Source: JAAYJM01 sp964498585
GTDB lineage: Bacteria > Bacteroidota > Ignavibacteria > Kapaibacteriales > UBA2268
Assembly: GCA_964498585.1 (NCBI GenBank)
Contig: CAZCHH010000004.1
Coordinates: forward strand, 35,487-99,486
DNA length: 64,000 nt
Direction: 5' to 3'
The notes under the pieces were generated by a model. It saw only the letters and a program-made list of their open reading frames with translations. It searched no databases and had not been told where the DNA came from. Positions 42,403 to 51,386 of this stretch are shown here, one piece after another; positions within the stretch are counted from its first letter, which is position 1, and each line of letters opens with the position of its first letter. Made by a program: the position numbers and the translations under genes.

Positions 42403-43026
42403 ATGAAAGCAGCAATTATCGGAAAGAAATTAGGGATGACCAGCTATTTTACAAATGATGGCATCCAAATACCTTGCACAGTTATCGAAGCTGGACCTTG
42501 CTCTGTTATTCAGATAAAGAGTTTGGAAAAAGAAGGATACAATGCAATCCAAGTCGGCTTTGAGGAAATTGAAGAAAGAAAAGTCAATAAACCTCTACAA
42601 GGTCATTTCAATAAAGCTGGAATTAAGCCAAGACGACATTTAAAAGAATTTCGCGATTTACAGGAAAAATTAGAAGTCGGTGCTGTTCTGGATGTTGAGC
42701 AATTTGCTAAAGGTGACAAAGTTAAAGTTACCAGTACAAGTAAAGGACACGGTTTCCAGGGTGTAGTTAAAAGACATCATTTTAGTGGAGTCGGTATGAC
42801 TACTCACGGACAATCTGACAGACAAAGGCATCCAGGTTCAATTGGCTCATCTTCTTATCCATCAAGAGTCTTAAAAGGATTGCGTATGGCTGGAAGAATG
42901 GGTGGAAAAACTGCAACTATCAGAAATATTGAAGTTATCGAAGTTGTTCCCGAGCAAAATCTTATTCTTATCAAAGGTTCGGTTCCCGGCGCTCCAAATA
43001 CTATATTAGAAATAATCAAGCAATAG
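42403..43026 (+). CDS. rplC: 50S ribosomal protein L3
   Basis: The 207-residue early-assembly 23S rRNA binder has MKAAIIGKKLGMTSYFTNDG, KGHGFQGVVKRHHFSGVGMT and GRMGGKTATIRNIEVIEVVP. Standard length; 8 bp after rpsJ. Confidence 0.98.
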   Translation: MKAAIIGKKLGMTSYFTNDGIQIPCTVIEAGPCSVIQIKSLEKEGYNAIQVGFEEIEERKVNKPLQGHFNKAGIKPRRHLKEFRDLQEKLEVGAVLDVEQFAKGDKVKVTSTSKGHGFQGVVKRHHFSGVGMTTHGQSDRQRHPGSIGSSSYPSRVLKGLRMAGRMGGKTATIRNIEVIEVVPEQNLILIKGSVPGAPNTILEIIKQ

Positions 43027-43034
43027 GCAGAAAA

Positions 43035-43661
43035 ATGTTAGTAGATATATATTCAAAAGACGGTCAAAAAACAGGCGAGATTGAATTGCAGGATAAAATC
43101 TTTGCAGTCGAACCAAACGAACATGCGATGCATCTTGCAGTGGTTTCATACCTTGCTAACCAAAGACAAGGAACAGCTAAAACAAAAACTCGTGCTGAAG
43201 TCTCCGGCGGTGGAAAAAAACCTTGGCGACAAAAAGGAAGAGGAACTGCACGTTCCGGATCCTCACGCTCACCGGTATGGGTCGGTGGAGGAACTATTCA
43301 CGGCCCCAAACCACATAAATACTCTGTGAAATTGACAAAAAAAATGAAGCAACTTGCTAAACTTTCTGCTCTTTCCTGCAGAATGCAAGAAGATAATATT
43401 AAAATTGTCGAAGATTTTAATTTCGATGAAATTAAAACAAAAAACTTTGTAAATATTCTAAAAAATTTACAAATTAATAACGACAAAACACTCGTTCTGC
43501 TTCCAAAGTATGATTTAAATTTATATATGAGTGCGAGAAATATTCCAAAATTATCTATTTATCCTATAGATAAAATCTCAACCTATGATATTTTAAATCA
43601 TAAAAAGCTTCTGTTCTTTAAAGGAGCAATTGAAACAATAGAAAATATCATTTTAAAGTAA
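43035..43661 (+). CDS. rplD: 50S ribosomal protein L4
   Basis: The 208-residue exit-tunnel protein has the conserved loop TRAEVSGGGKKPWRQKGRGT followed by ARSGSSRSPVWVGGGTIHGP. Standard length. In E. coli L4 represses the S10 operon; no such leader structure is evident before this gene. Confidence 0.97.
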   Translation: MLVDIYSKDGQKTGEIELQDKIFAVEPNEHAMHLAVVSYLANQRQGTAKTKTRAEVSGGGKKPWRQKGRGTARSGSSRSPVWVGGGTIHGPKPHKYSVKLTKKMKQLAKLSALSCRMQEDNIKIVEDFNFDEIKTKNFVNILKNLQINNDKTLVLLPKYDLNLYMSARNIPKLSIYPIDKISTYDILNHKKLLFFKGAIETIENIILK

Positions 43662-43668
43662 GAAAACA

Positions 43669-43968
43669 ATGAAACAGATAATTAAGCGACCAGTTGTAAC
43701 TGAAAAAGCAACAAAACTCGGTGAAAAAAGACAATATGCTTTTGAAGTTGATATGAATGCTAATAAAATTGAAATTAAAAAAACATTGGAAGATATGTTT
43801 GAAGTTAATATTACTAGCATTCGTACTGTAAGACAAAAAGGTAAAATTAAAACCCGTATGACACGCAAGGGTATGATGAGAGGTAAAACTCCGGAAAGAA
43901 AAAAAGCATATATAACTTTGAAAGTAGGTCAGAGCATAGACGTAGTTTCTGACGCACCAGTTGCATAA
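43669..43968 (+). CDS. rplW: 50S ribosomal protein L23
   Basis: The 99-residue protein binds 23S rRNA at the tunnel exit, near where signal-recognition factors dock. It starts MKQIIKRPVVTEKATKLGEK and has KTLEDMFEVNITSIRTVRQK and RKKAYITLKVGQSIDVVS. Spacing to rplD is 7 bp. Confidence 0.97.
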   Translation: MKQIIKRPVVTEKATKLGEKRQYAFEVDMNANKIEIKKTLEDMFEVNITSIRTVRQKGKIKTRMTRKGMMRGKTPERKKAYITLKVGQSIDVVSDAPVA

Positions 43969-43994
43969 TTTTGTAAATTTTATCAAGAAAAAAA

Positions 43995-44834
43995 ATGGGA
44001 ATTAAAGTATTAAAACCAATGACGCCTGGCACAAGGTTTTATTCAGTCGATACTTTTGAAGATATTACGACAAATAAACCATATAAACCACTTCTTGAAC
44101 CTTTAAAAAAGTCTGGTGGTCGTAATAATACTGGCAGAATTACTTCAAGGCACAGAGGCGGTGGGCATAAAAGACAATATCGTATTATTGATTTTAAAAG
44201 AAAAAAAATTGATATTCCAGCTACTGTTCAAACTATTGAATATGACCCAAATCGTTCAGCAAGAATTGCTCTCGTAAAATATGATGATGGTGAAATTACA
44301 TATATTTTAGCACCAGATAAATTGAAAGTCGGAGATGTTATTGTTGCAAGTCCAAATGCGGAATTTAAAGATGGAAACGCGCTTCCTCTTAATAAGATTC
44401 CAATTGGTTTGTTTATTCATAATATTGAAATGAAACCCGGTAAAGGTGGACAATTAGCAAGAAGTGCAGGTGTGTTCGGACAATTAGTTGCTGTTGATGG
44501 AAAAAACGCTCAGGTAAAATTACCATCTGGTGAAGTTAGAATTATACCAAGTATCTGTTATGCTACTCTGGGAACAGTTAGCAACCATGACCATCTAAAA
44601 ATTTCTCAAGGGAAAGCCGGAAGAAATATTTGGAGAGGCATCAGACCACAATCACGTGGTATGGCTATGAACCCAATCGACCATCCAATGGGCGGTGGCG
44701 AAGGTAGGTCCAAATCAGGTGGTGGTCGCTTGCATCCACGTTCTCCTTGGGGACAATTAGCAAAAGGTCTTAAGACAAGGAAGAAAAAGAAACTATCAAA
44801 TAAATACATAGTACGCAAGAGAAAAGGTAAATAA
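43995..44834 (+). CDS. rplB: 50S ribosomal protein L2
   Basis: The 279-residue peptidyl-transferase-region protein has MGIKVLKPMTPGTRFYSVDT, SGGRNNTGRITSRHRGGGHK and MNPIDHPMGGGEGRSKSGG, which carries the key histidine loop. Standard length; 26 bp after rplW. Confidence 0.98.
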   Translation: MGIKVLKPMTPGTRFYSVDTFEDITTNKPYKPLLEPLKKSGGRNNTGRITSRHRGGGHKRQYRIIDFKRKKIDIPATVQTIEYDPNRSARIALVKYDDGEITYILAPDKLKVGDVIVASPNAEFKDGNALPLNKIPIGLFIHNIEMKPGKGGQLARSAGVFGQLVAVDGKNAQVKLPSGEVRIIPSICYATLGTVSNHDHLKISQGKAGRNIWRGIRPQSRGMAMNPIDHPMGGGEGRSKSGGGRLHPRSPWGQLAKGLKTRKKKKLSNKYIVRKRKGK

Positions 44835-44875
44835 TCATATTAAATAAAATATTAAAAAAGAATTAGGTAAAGAGT

Positions 44876-45163
44876 ATGTCTCGCTCATTAAAAAAAGGTT
44901 ATTTTGTTCATTATAAACTGCAAAGAAAAATTGATGCTCTTAATAGTAGCAATAAAAAACAAGTATTTAAGACTTGGGCAAGAGCATCTACTATAACTCC
45001 AGACTTTGTGGGGCATACTATTGCGGTTCATAATGGTAAAAATTTTATTCCTGTTTATATAACAGAAAATATGGTTGGTCATAAACTTGGAGAATTCTCA
45101 CCAACACGCGTATATAGAGGCCATTCGGGGCATAGAAAAGATATGAAAACAGGTAAGAAATAA
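44876..45163 (+). CDS. rpsS: 30S ribosomal protein S19
   Basis: The 95-residue head protein begins MSRSLKKGYFVHYKLQRKID and has KTWARASTITPDFVGHTIAV, GHKLGEFSPTRVYRGHSGHR. Follows rplB by 41 bp, with an AGGTAAAGAGT leader. Confidence 0.98.
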   Translation: MSRSLKKGYFVHYKLQRKIDALNSSNKKQVFKTWARASTITPDFVGHTIAVHNGKNFIPVYITENMVGHKLGEFSPTRVYRGHSGHRKDMKTGKK

Positions 45164-45173
45164 GGAGATTATG

Positions 45174-45518
45174 ATGGAAACAAGAGCAATAAAGAAATTT
45201 ATACGTTCATCGCCAAGAAAGATGAGATTAGTTATTGATTTAATTCGCGGCAAAAATGCAGCTGAAGCTTTTGATATTTTAAAATTTTCAACTAACTTTG
45301 CAGCGAAAAATGTTTCTGATTTATTAAAATCAGCAATATCAAATCTCTCAAATTTTGAAGATGGGAAAACATTCGACCCCGAGGATTGCTACGTAAAAGA
45401 ATGTTTCGTAAATCAAGGTCCTACAATGAAAAGGATAAGCCCTGCACCAATGGGTAGAGCATATAGAATAAGAAAACGCTCAAATCATTTAACAATAGTT
45501 GTTGCAACAAAGTTATAA
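45174..45518 (+). CDS. rplV: 50S ribosomal protein L22
   Basis: The protein, 114 residues from the second ATG, lines the exit tunnel. METRAIKKFIRSSPRKMRLV opens it; PTMKRISPAPMGRAYRIRKR is the conserved hook. Two ATGs occur in tandem (45171 and 45174); AAGGAG ends 3 nt before the first and 6 before the second, so the second is preferred. Follows rpsS closely. Confidence 0.96.
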   Translation: METRAIKKFIRSSPRKMRLVIDLIRGKNAAEAFDILKFSTNFAAKNVSDLLKSAISNLSNFEDGKTFDPEDCYVKECFVNQGPTMKRISPAPMGRAYRIRKRSNHLTIVVATKL

Positions 45519-45533
45519 TTAGAGGAGTCAAAA

Positions 45534-46169
45534 TTGGGTCAGAAAACAAATCCAATAGGTTTGCGATTAGGTATAATAAGACCTTGGGATGCAAACTGGT
45601 TCGATGAAAGCAATGTTCAAGAAAAGCTTTCTGAAGACCTTAAAGTAAGAAACTATATTAAAAAACGTTTAAAGAAAGCTGGTATTTCAAGGATTATTAT
45701 TGAAAGAACAGCAAAACAACTTCGTATTACTATTAATACTTCACGCCCCGGAGTTATTATCGGAAGCAAAGGTAAAGATATTACTCAGGTTGAAGAAGAA
45801 ATTAGAAAAATCACAAAAAAAGAAGTTAAGATTTTAATTAGTGAAATAAAAAGACCGGAATTAGACGCTTTGTTAGTTGCAGATAATATTGCACAGCAAC
45901 TTGAAGGCAGAATATCATTCAGAAGAGCGATGAAGCAGTCAGTTGCATCAGCAATGAGAATGGGCGCATTCGGAATCAGAGTTATGTGCTCCGGACGTCT
46001 TGGTGGCGCTGAAATGGCACGAACCGAACAATATAAAGAAGGTAGAATTCCTCTTCATACATTAAGAGCCGATATTGACTACGGCACAGCAACAGCTCAG
46101 ACAATTTATGGTGCTCTGGGAGTAAAAGTTTGGATTTGCAAAGGCGAAATAATCGGCAGGCAACAATAA
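45534..46169 (+). CDS. rpsC: 30S ribosomal protein S3
   Basis: The 211-residue KH-domain protein at the mRNA entry site starts MGQKTNPIGLRLGIIRPWDA. The start codon is TTG 45534-45536 after GAGGAGTCAAAA, an unusual start supported by the invariant N-terminus. The KH motif is seen in SRPGVIIGSKGKDITQVEEE. Standard length. Confidence 0.97.
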   Translation: MGQKTNPIGLRLGIIRPWDANWFDESNVQEKLSEDLKVRNYIKKRLKKAGISRIIIERTAKQLRITINTSRPGVIIGSKGKDITQVEEEIRKITKKEVKILISEIKRPELDALLVADNIAQQLEGRISFRRAMKQSVASAMRMGAFGIRVMCSGRLGGAEMARTEQYKEGRIPLHTLRADIDYGTATAQTIYGALGVKVWICKGEIIGRQQ

Positions 46170-46194
46170 TCTAAAAAAATTAAAAGAGTAAGTT

Positions 46195-46626
46195 ATGCTA
46201 TTACCAAAAAGAACAAAATATAGAAAGACGCAGCGAGGTCGAAGTCGTGGCAAGGCACATCGTGGTTATCTTGTTACCTTCGGATCATTCGGCTTAAAAA
46301 CATTAGAACACGCTTGGATAACCAACAGGCAAATAGAAGCTGCTCGTATCGCTATAAATAGATTCCTTAAAAGAGAAGGGAAAATGTGGATTAGAATTTT
46401 CCCAGACAAACCATTTACTAAGAAACCTTTAGAAACTCGTATGGGTAGTGGTAAAGGTAGCCCAGAAGGTTGGGTAGCAGTTGTAAAACCCGGAAGAATT
46501 TTATTCGAAGTAGATGGAGTACCTCGCGAATCTGCTCAGGAAGCTTTGAGATTAGCTTCTCATAAGCTTCCAATTAAAACTAAATTTGTAACACGTATTG
46601 ATTTGATGCAAGATGAAAACGCGTAA
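46195..46626 (+). CDS. rplP: 50S ribosomal protein L16
   Basis: The 143-residue A-site-region protein has MLLPKRTKYRKTQRGRSRGK, RIFPDKPFTKKPLETRMGSG and GWVAVVKPGRILFEVDGV. The end overlaps the start of rpmC by 14 bp, coupling L16 and L29 synthesis. Confidence 0.97.
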   Translation: MLLPKRTKYRKTQRGRSRGKAHRGYLVTFGSFGLKTLEHAWITNRQIEAARIAINRFLKREGKMWIRIFPDKPFTKKPLETRMGSGKGSPEGWVAVVKPGRILFEVDGVPRESAQEALRLASHKLPIKTKFVTRIDLMQDENA

Positions 46627-46828
46627 AGCTAATGATTTAAGAGAGCTTAACGAAGAAGAATTAATCAGTTCTTTAGATGAAGCTCAGGAAACTTTGTCGA
46701 AACAAAGATTTCAACATGCTCTTGGACAATTGCAAAATACTACTTATCTTAATTTATTAAGAAAAGATATTGCACGTATGAAAACTATTATAAATGAACG
46801 TCAGAGAGTGAAGACCAATGGAAAATGA
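46613..46828 (+). CDS. rpmC: 50S ribosomal protein L29
   Basis: The 71-residue tunnel-exit protein has the family pattern in KANDLRELNEEELISSLDEA and RKDIARMKTIINERQ. It starts within rplP at ATG 46613 and overlaps rpsQ by 11 bp, so L16-L29-S17 are translationally coupled. Confidence 0.95.
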   Translation: MKTRKANDLRELNEEELISSLDEAQETLSKQRFQHALGQLQNTTYLNLLRKDIARMKTIINERQRVKTNGK

Positions 46829-47099
46829 AATTAAAATACCAAAACGAAAAAAATCACATAAAAGGATTTTGACAGGTAAAGTAAAGTCAAATAAAGCTGA
46901 TAAAACAATTGTTGTTGCAATAGTAAGACATATTGCACACCCATTATATAAAAAGTATTTTAAAAGAACAAAAAATGTAATGGCTCACGATGAAGCTAAT
47001 GAATGCAATATTGGCGATACTGTAAAAGTGATTGAATCTAAGCCCTTAAGCAGAAATAAACGTTGGGCTTTACTACAAATAGTTGAACGTGCTAAGTAA
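46818..47099 (+). CDS. rpsQ: 30S ribosomal protein S17
   Basis: The 93-residue primary 16S binder has RILTGKVKSNKADKTIVVAI and HPLYKKYFKRTKNVMAHDEA. The first 10 residues are a basic extension (MENEIKIPKRKKSHK). The ATG lies inside the end of rpmC. Confidence 0.95.
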   Translation: MENEIKIPKRKKSHKRILTGKVKSNKADKTIVVAIVRHIAHPLYKKYFKRTKNVMAHDEANECNIGDTVKVIESKPLSRNKRWALLQIVERAK

Positions 47100-47114
47100 T
47101 TTAAGGAGTGAGAA

Positions 47115-47483
47115 ATGATTCATGAAGAAACAAATTTAGTTGTAGCCGATAATTCTGGCGCCAGAAAAGTTAGATGTATCAGAGTTCTTGGCGGACACGG
47201 CAAAAGATATGCACGTCTTGGCGATATTGTTGTTGTTTCTGTTAAAGCAGCACTTCCAAACTCTGCAGTTAAAAAAGGCGAAGTCTGTAAAGCAGTAATC
47301 GTAAGAACTAAGAAAGAAAGCAAAAGAAGAGATGGCTCTTTCATTAGATTTGACGATAACGCTGCAGTAATTTTGAATGCTCAAGGCGAACCACGTGGAA
47401 CACGTATCTTCGGTCCAGTTGCACGTGAATTAAGAGAAAAGAATTATATGAAAATTGTTTCATTAGCTCCCGAAGTAATTTAA
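47115..47483 (+). CDS. rplN: 50S ribosomal protein L14
   Basis: The 122-residue subunit-interface protein opens MIHEETNLVVADNSGARKVR, with IGY-like GGHGKRYARLGDIVVVSVKA and NAQGEPRGTRIFGPVARELR. A strong AAGGAG (47103) precedes the ATG. Standard length. Confidence 0.98.
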   Translation: MIHEETNLVVADNSGARKVRCIRVLGGHGKRYARLGDIVVVSVKAALPNSAVKKGEVCKAVIVRTKKESKRRDGSFIRFDDNAAVILNAQGEPRGTRIFGPVARELREKNYMKIVSLAPEVI

Positions 47484-47494
47484 GGATTGTTAAA

Positions 47495-47803
47495 ATGAAA
47501 TTGAAAATTAAAAAAGGCGATATTGTTCAAATTATCGCAGGTAATGATAAAGGAGAAACTGGAAGAGTCCTCAGAGTTTATCCTCAGGATTTGAAAATAC
47601 TCGTTGAAGGAGTTAATGTTAGAAAAAGACATACAAGACCTAATCAGAGTAATCAAAAAGGCGGTATTTTAAGTAAAGAAATGCCAATACATTATTCTAA
47701 CGTTCAAATTGTAGATTCTGATAAAAATCCTACCCGAATTGGTGCTAGAATTGAAGGTGATACAAAAGTTCGTTATGCAAAAACAAATGACAAAGCTTTA
47801 TAA
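47495..47803 (+). CDS. rplX: 50S ribosomal protein L24
   Basis: The 102-residue assembly initiator has the KOW motif KIKKGDIVQIIAGNDKGETG and VEGVNVRKRHTRPNQSNQKG. Eleven base pairs after rplN. Confidence 0.97.
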   Translation: MKLKIKKGDIVQIIAGNDKGETGRVLRVYPQDLKILVEGVNVRKRHTRPNQSNQKGGILSKEMPIHYSNVQIVDSDKNPTRIGARIEGDTKVRYAKTNDKAL

Positions 47804-47834
47804 ATTTGTAAAATAATAAAATTAAGATATAGCA

Positions 47835-48494
47835 ATGGCAGCTAAAAAACCAACAGCAAAACCATCACAGATGGCTTCATCTTCAAAAAAAGCCGATTTT
47901 AAGCCAGAAGGTAAAAGATTAGAAGATGTAAAAGATAAAGTAACACCGAAACCAAGATTGGAAGCATTTTATAAAGAACAGGTTGCTCCAGCTTTAATGA
48001 AAAAGTTTAACTTTAAATCTATTATGGAAGTTCCGAAACTCCAAAAGATATGTGTAAATATCGGAGTAGGACAAGCAACACAAGACCAGAAATTACTTCA
48101 GGATTCTATAAATGAATTGGAATTAATTACCGGGCAAAGACCCGTAATAGCAAAAGCTAAAAAAGCTATATCTAATTTCAAACTAAGAGCCGGAATGCCA
48201 ATCGGTTGTATGGTAACACTCAGAAGAGCCAGAATGTATGAATTTTTAGATAGATTTATTAATATTACTTCGCCACGTATTCGCGACTTTCGTGGATTTA
48301 ACGATAAAAGCTTCGATGGCAGAGGCAATTATTCTATCGGAATAAAAGAACAAATCATATTTCCAGAAATTGACGTGGATAAAGTAAATCATATATCCGG
48401 ATTAGATATTACATTTGTAATGAAATCAAAGTCAGATGAAGAATCACGTGCTTTATTAAGTGAGTTTGGTTTTCCATTCAGGAAAAATGATTAA
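47835..48494 (+). CDS. rplE: 50S ribosomal protein L5 with N-terminal extension
   Basis: The 219-residue product is about 40 residues longer than usual L5. The conserved protein begins near residue 39 (TPKPRLEAFYKEQVAPALMK). The first 38 residues are Lys/Ala/Ser-rich and low complexity (MAAKKPTAKPSQMASSSKKA). The core has GQRPVIAKAKKAISNFKLRA, GMPIGCMVTLRRARMYEFLD and GLDITFVMKSKSDEE. No internal ATG at the normal start exists; the ATG at 47835 is the only sensible one. Confidence 0.95.
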   Translation: MAAKKPTAKPSQMASSSKKADFKPEGKRLEDVKDKVTPKPRLEAFYKEQVAPALMKKFNFKSIMEVPKLQKICVNIGVGQATQDQKLLQDSINELELITGQRPVIAKAKKAISNFKLRAGMPIGCMVTLRRARMYEFLDRFINITSPRIRDFRGFNDKSFDGRGNYSIGIKEQIIFPEIDVDKVNHISGLDITFVMKSKSDEESRALLSEFGFPFRKND

Positions 48495-48533
48495 TAATTA
48501 AGAAAATAGTTATAAACAAAATAAATAAATGAA

Positions 48534-48803
48534 ATGGCAAGAACAGCAACAGTAGCAAACAATGAAAAAAGAAAGCGACTTGCAGCCAAATACGAAGCAA
48601 AGCGAGAAGAGTTAAAGAGTATTCAAGATTTTGAGGGCTTGCAGAAGCTTCCAAGAAATAGTTCAAAAACACGCATTCGTAACCGCTGTACTTTAACTGG
48701 ACGCGGCAAAGGAGTGTATAAAAAGTTTGGCTTATGTCGTAATATGTTCAGACAGTTAGCATTAGAAGGGAAGATTCCCGGTATTAGAAAAGCAAGTTGG
48801 TAA
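48534..48803 (+). CDS. rpsN: 30S ribosomal protein S14, zinc-free long form
   Basis: The 89-residue S14 begins MARTATVANNEKRKRLAAKY, with LPRNSSKTRIRNRCTLTGRG and MFRQLALEGKIPGIRKASW. It is the long type with one cysteine and no CxxC zinc motif. Confidence 0.96.
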   Translation: MARTATVANNEKRKRLAAKYEAKREELKSIQDFEGLQKLPRNSSKTRIRNRCTLTGRGKGVYKKFGLCRNMFRQLALEGKIPGIRKASW

Positions 48804-48822
48804 AATTAAAGAAGTAAAAGTT

Positions 48823-49218
48823 ATGCCAGTAACAGATTCAATATCAGATTTTTTAACCAGAATTAGAAATGCTGGGGATGCGAAGCATAAAACAGTCGAG
48901 ATTCCATATTCCAATATGAAACTCGCTATAGCTCGCATATTAAAAGACCAAGGTTATATCAGCGATTATGAAAAAATCGAAGATGATATACAAGGAACAA
49001 TTCGCATTACTTTAAGATATTTTAATCGAAAGAATGCAATTTTAGAAATGAAAAGAATAAGTAAACCGGGAAGAAGGGTATATTCTTCGGCTGACAAACT
49101 GCCCAGAGTAAAGAATGGATTAGGAGTTGCTATTATTTCTACTTCACATGGTTTAATGACTGATAAAGAAGCTCGACGCTCCAATTTCGGCGGCGAAGTG
49201 CTTTGCACAATTTGGTAA
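48823..49218 (+). CDS. rpsH: 30S ribosomal protein S8
   Basis: The 131-residue central-domain protein has MPVTDSISDFLTRIRNAGDA, RKNAILEMKRISKPGRRVYS and the end GVAIISTSHGLMTDKEARRS NFGGEVLCTIW. Standard length; 19 bp after rpsN. Confidence 0.97.
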   Translation: MPVTDSISDFLTRIRNAGDAKHKTVEIPYSNMKLAIARILKDQGYISDYEKIEDDIQGTIRITLRYFNRKNAILEMKRISKPGRRVYSSADKLPRVKNGLGVAIISTSHGLMTDKEARRSNFGGEVLCTIW

Positions 49219-49239
49219 TTTATCTATAAGGAGTTTATC

Positions 49240-49779
49240 GTGTCACGAATCGGAAAAAAACCAATTCAAATTCCAAAAAATGTTCAAGTTAGCTTCGATG
49301 GTAATTTACTAAAAGCTAAAGGACCAAAAGGTGAATTGAAATTAGAAATTCCAAAGGAAATTGAATTTAAATTAGAAAATAATGAAATTACTTTCTCAAG
49401 ACCTAATGATATGAAACAGGTTAGAGCCCTCCATGGCTTAATCCGTTCTTTAGCATTCAATGCTATTGAAGGAGTTACTAATGGATTCAAGAAAGTATTA
49501 CAAATAGAGGGTGTTGGTTATAAAGTTGAAATGAAGGGTAATAATCTATTGTTAGCACTTGGATATTCGCATCCAATTTTGATTATTCCTCCGAGTGATA
49601 TCGAAATCAAGTCTCCTGCTCCAAATCAAATTCATATACATGGAATTGACAAGCAAAGAGTAGGTCAATTAGCAGCCCGCATCAGAGAACTTAGACCACC
49701 TGAGCCATATAAAGGCAAAGGTATTCGATACGAAGGGGAATACATCAGACGTAAAGCTGGTAAATCATCTTCTAAATAA
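49240..49779 (+). CDS. rplF: 50S ribosomal protein L6
   Basis: The 179-residue protein starts at GTG 49240 (MSRIGKKPIQIPKNVQVSFD) after AAGGAGTTTATC. Two-domain L6 features: ALHGLIRSLAFNAIEGVTNG, LQIEGVGYKVEMKGNN, RPPEPYKGKGIRYEGEYIRR. Standard length. Confidence 0.98.
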   Translation: MSRIGKKPIQIPKNVQVSFDGNLLKAKGPKGELKLEIPKEIEFKLENNEITFSRPNDMKQVRALHGLIRSLAFNAIEGVTNGFKKVLQIEGVGYKVEMKGNNLLLALGYSHPILIIPPSDIEIKSPAPNQIHIHGIDKQRVGQLAARIRELRPPEPYKGKGIRYEGEYIRRKAGKSSSK

Positions 49780-49809
49780 AGTATTGTTTAATTAAATAAA
49801 ATAATTAAA

Positions 49810-50181
49810 ATGAATGCATTAGACCTAAAAAAAATAAGAAGACAGAGACGTAAGAATCATATAAGAAAAAGAATAAGTGGCTCAAAAGAACGTCTTAGAA
49901 TGACTGTTTATAGAAGTTTGAACCATATTTACGTTCAATTAATTGACGATGATTTAGGAAAAACAATGCTTTCTGCTTCAACTTTAGATAAAGAAGTAAA
50001 AGCAGCAATTAAACCCAAAATGAAAAAAATTGATGAATGCAAAATAGTTGGCAGTATTATTGCCAAACGTGCAAAAGAAAATAATATTACAAATGTTGTT
50101 TTCGATAGAAATGGCTATTTATATCATGGTCGAGTTAAAGCATTAGCAGATGCAGCTCGCGAAAACGGTTTGCAATTTTAA
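49810..50181 (+). CDS. rplR: 50S ribosomal protein L18
   Basis: The 123-residue 5S rRNA-binding protein has RRQRRKNHIRKRISGSKERL and the C-terminal FDRNGYLYHGRVKALADAAR ENGLQF. Thirty base pairs after rplF. Confidence 0.97.
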   Translation: MNALDLKKIRRQRRKNHIRKRISGSKERLRMTVYRSLNHIYVQLIDDDLGKTMLSASTLDKEVKAAIKPKMKKIDECKIVGSIIAKRAKENNITNVVFDRNGYLYHGRVKALADAARENGLQF

Positions 50182-50196
50182 TAAAAGGGAAATATT

Positions 50197-50700
50197 GTGG
50201 GTAAAATAAAATCATCAGAATTAGAATTAAAAGATAAATTAGTTTACGTCGGAAGAACTGCTAAAGTTGTTAAAGGCGGTAGAAGATTTAGTTTCGCAGC
50301 TATTGTTGTAGTCGGCGATGGTAATGGACATGTCGGTTACGGATTAGGTAAAGCTGGCGAAGTTGTTGATGCTGTTACAAAAGCAACCGATTCTGCTAAA
50401 AAAGCTTTGGTAAAAGTCCGCCTTCAAGAAAAAACTATACCACATCCTGTATTAGGTAAATACGGAGCTGCAAAAGTTTTAATCAAACCAGCTACTCCCG
50501 GTACTGGCGTTATTGCTGCCGGTGGTGTAAGAGCTATTTTAGAATTAGCTGGTGTTCAAGATGTGCTAACAAAAAGTCTTGGTTCATCAAATCCGCATAA
50601 CACAATTAAAGCAACAATGCAAGCTCTTATGGAACTCGAAGATGTTCAAGCAGTTGCTTCTCGTCGTGGTATTCCACTTGAAAAAGTGGTTAATGGTTAA
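50197..50700 (+). CDS. rpsE: 30S ribosomal protein S5
   Basis: The 167-residue accuracy protein starts at GTG 50197 after AAAGGGAAATATT. LKDKLVYVGRTAKVVKGGRR and FAAIVVVGDGNGHVGYGLGK, then GTGVIAAGGVRAILELAGVQ are diagnostic. Standard length. Confidence 0.98.
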   Translation: MGKIKSSELELKDKLVYVGRTAKVVKGGRRFSFAAIVVVGDGNGHVGYGLGKAGEVVDAVTKATDSAKKALVKVRLQEKTIPHPVLGKYGAAKVLIKPATPGTGVIAAGGVRAILELAGVQDVLTKSLGSSNPHNTIKATMQALMELEDVQAVASRRGIPLEKVVNG

Positions 50701-50723
50701 TTTCATATAAAATCAGGTGTAAA

Positions 50724-50909
50724 ATGGCAAAATTAAAAATAACTCAAGTTAAAAGTATAATAAAGACACAAGAAAAGCAAAAGCTTACTATTAAAGCATT
50801 GGGACTCGGTCGCCCAAATTATGTTAATATTTTACCTGATAATCCGCAAATCCGCGGAATGATAAATGTTGTAGAACATTTAGTTACAGTTGAAGAAATT
50901 TCTGAATAA
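50724..50909 (+). CDS. rpmD: 50S ribosomal protein L30
   Basis: The 61-residue protein reads MAKLKITQVKSIIKTQEKQK and LTIKALGLGRPNYVNILPD, with NPQIRGMINVVEHLVTVEE. Twenty-three base pairs after rpsE. Confidence 0.96.
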   Translation: MAKLKITQVKSIIKTQEKQKLTIKALGLGRPNYVNILPDNPQIRGMINVVEHLVTVEEISE

Positions 50910-50924
50910 ATTAAAGAAAAGAAA

Positions 50925-51386
50925 ATGAAACACATCGGAAACCTTAGTTATGCTGCTGGCTCAAAAAAGAAGAATAAAAGAATAGGAAGAGGTCCCGGTT
51001 CTGGTCATGGCGGAACATCAACAAAAGGACATAAAGGGGCGCAATCCCGTTCCGGATATAAATCAAAACGTGGTTTTGAAGGTGGACAAATGCCACTTCA
51101 CAGAAGATTGCCCAAATTCGGTTTTAAGAATCATTTTAGAAAAGAATTTCAAATCATTAATGTTAGTCGGCTTGATGAATTGAACCAAGATGGTATTATT
51201 AAAGATGGAATTGTTAATAGTGAAGTTTTATATAATATTGGAGTTATTTCTGACACAAATAAACCACTAAAAATATTAGGAAACGGCGATTTAACTTCAA
51301 AACTTAATGTTAGTGCTAATAGCTTTTCGCTATCTGCAAAACAAAAAATAGAATCAGCAGGAGGAACAGTAACGCTTTATGAGTAG
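50925..51386 (+). CDS. rplO: 50S ribosomal protein L15
   Basis: The 153-residue assembly protein has GRGPGSGHGGTSTKGHKGAQ and FEGGQMPLHRRLPKFGFKN. Its TAG overlaps the secY start by 8 bp, coupling L15 to the translocon gene. Confidence 0.97.
   Translation: MKHIGNLSYAAGSKKKNKRIGRGPGSGHGGTSTKGHKGAQSRSGYKSKRGFEGGQMPLHRRLPKFGFKNHFRKEFQIINVSRLDELNQDGIIKDGIVNSEVLYNIGVISDTNKPLKILGNGDLTSKLNVSANSFSLSAKQKIESAGGTVTLYE

Noticed and set aside
38959..50000. Numerous antisense frames across ribosomal genes
   Set aside because: All overlie strongly conserved ribosomal proteins, fusA or tuf.
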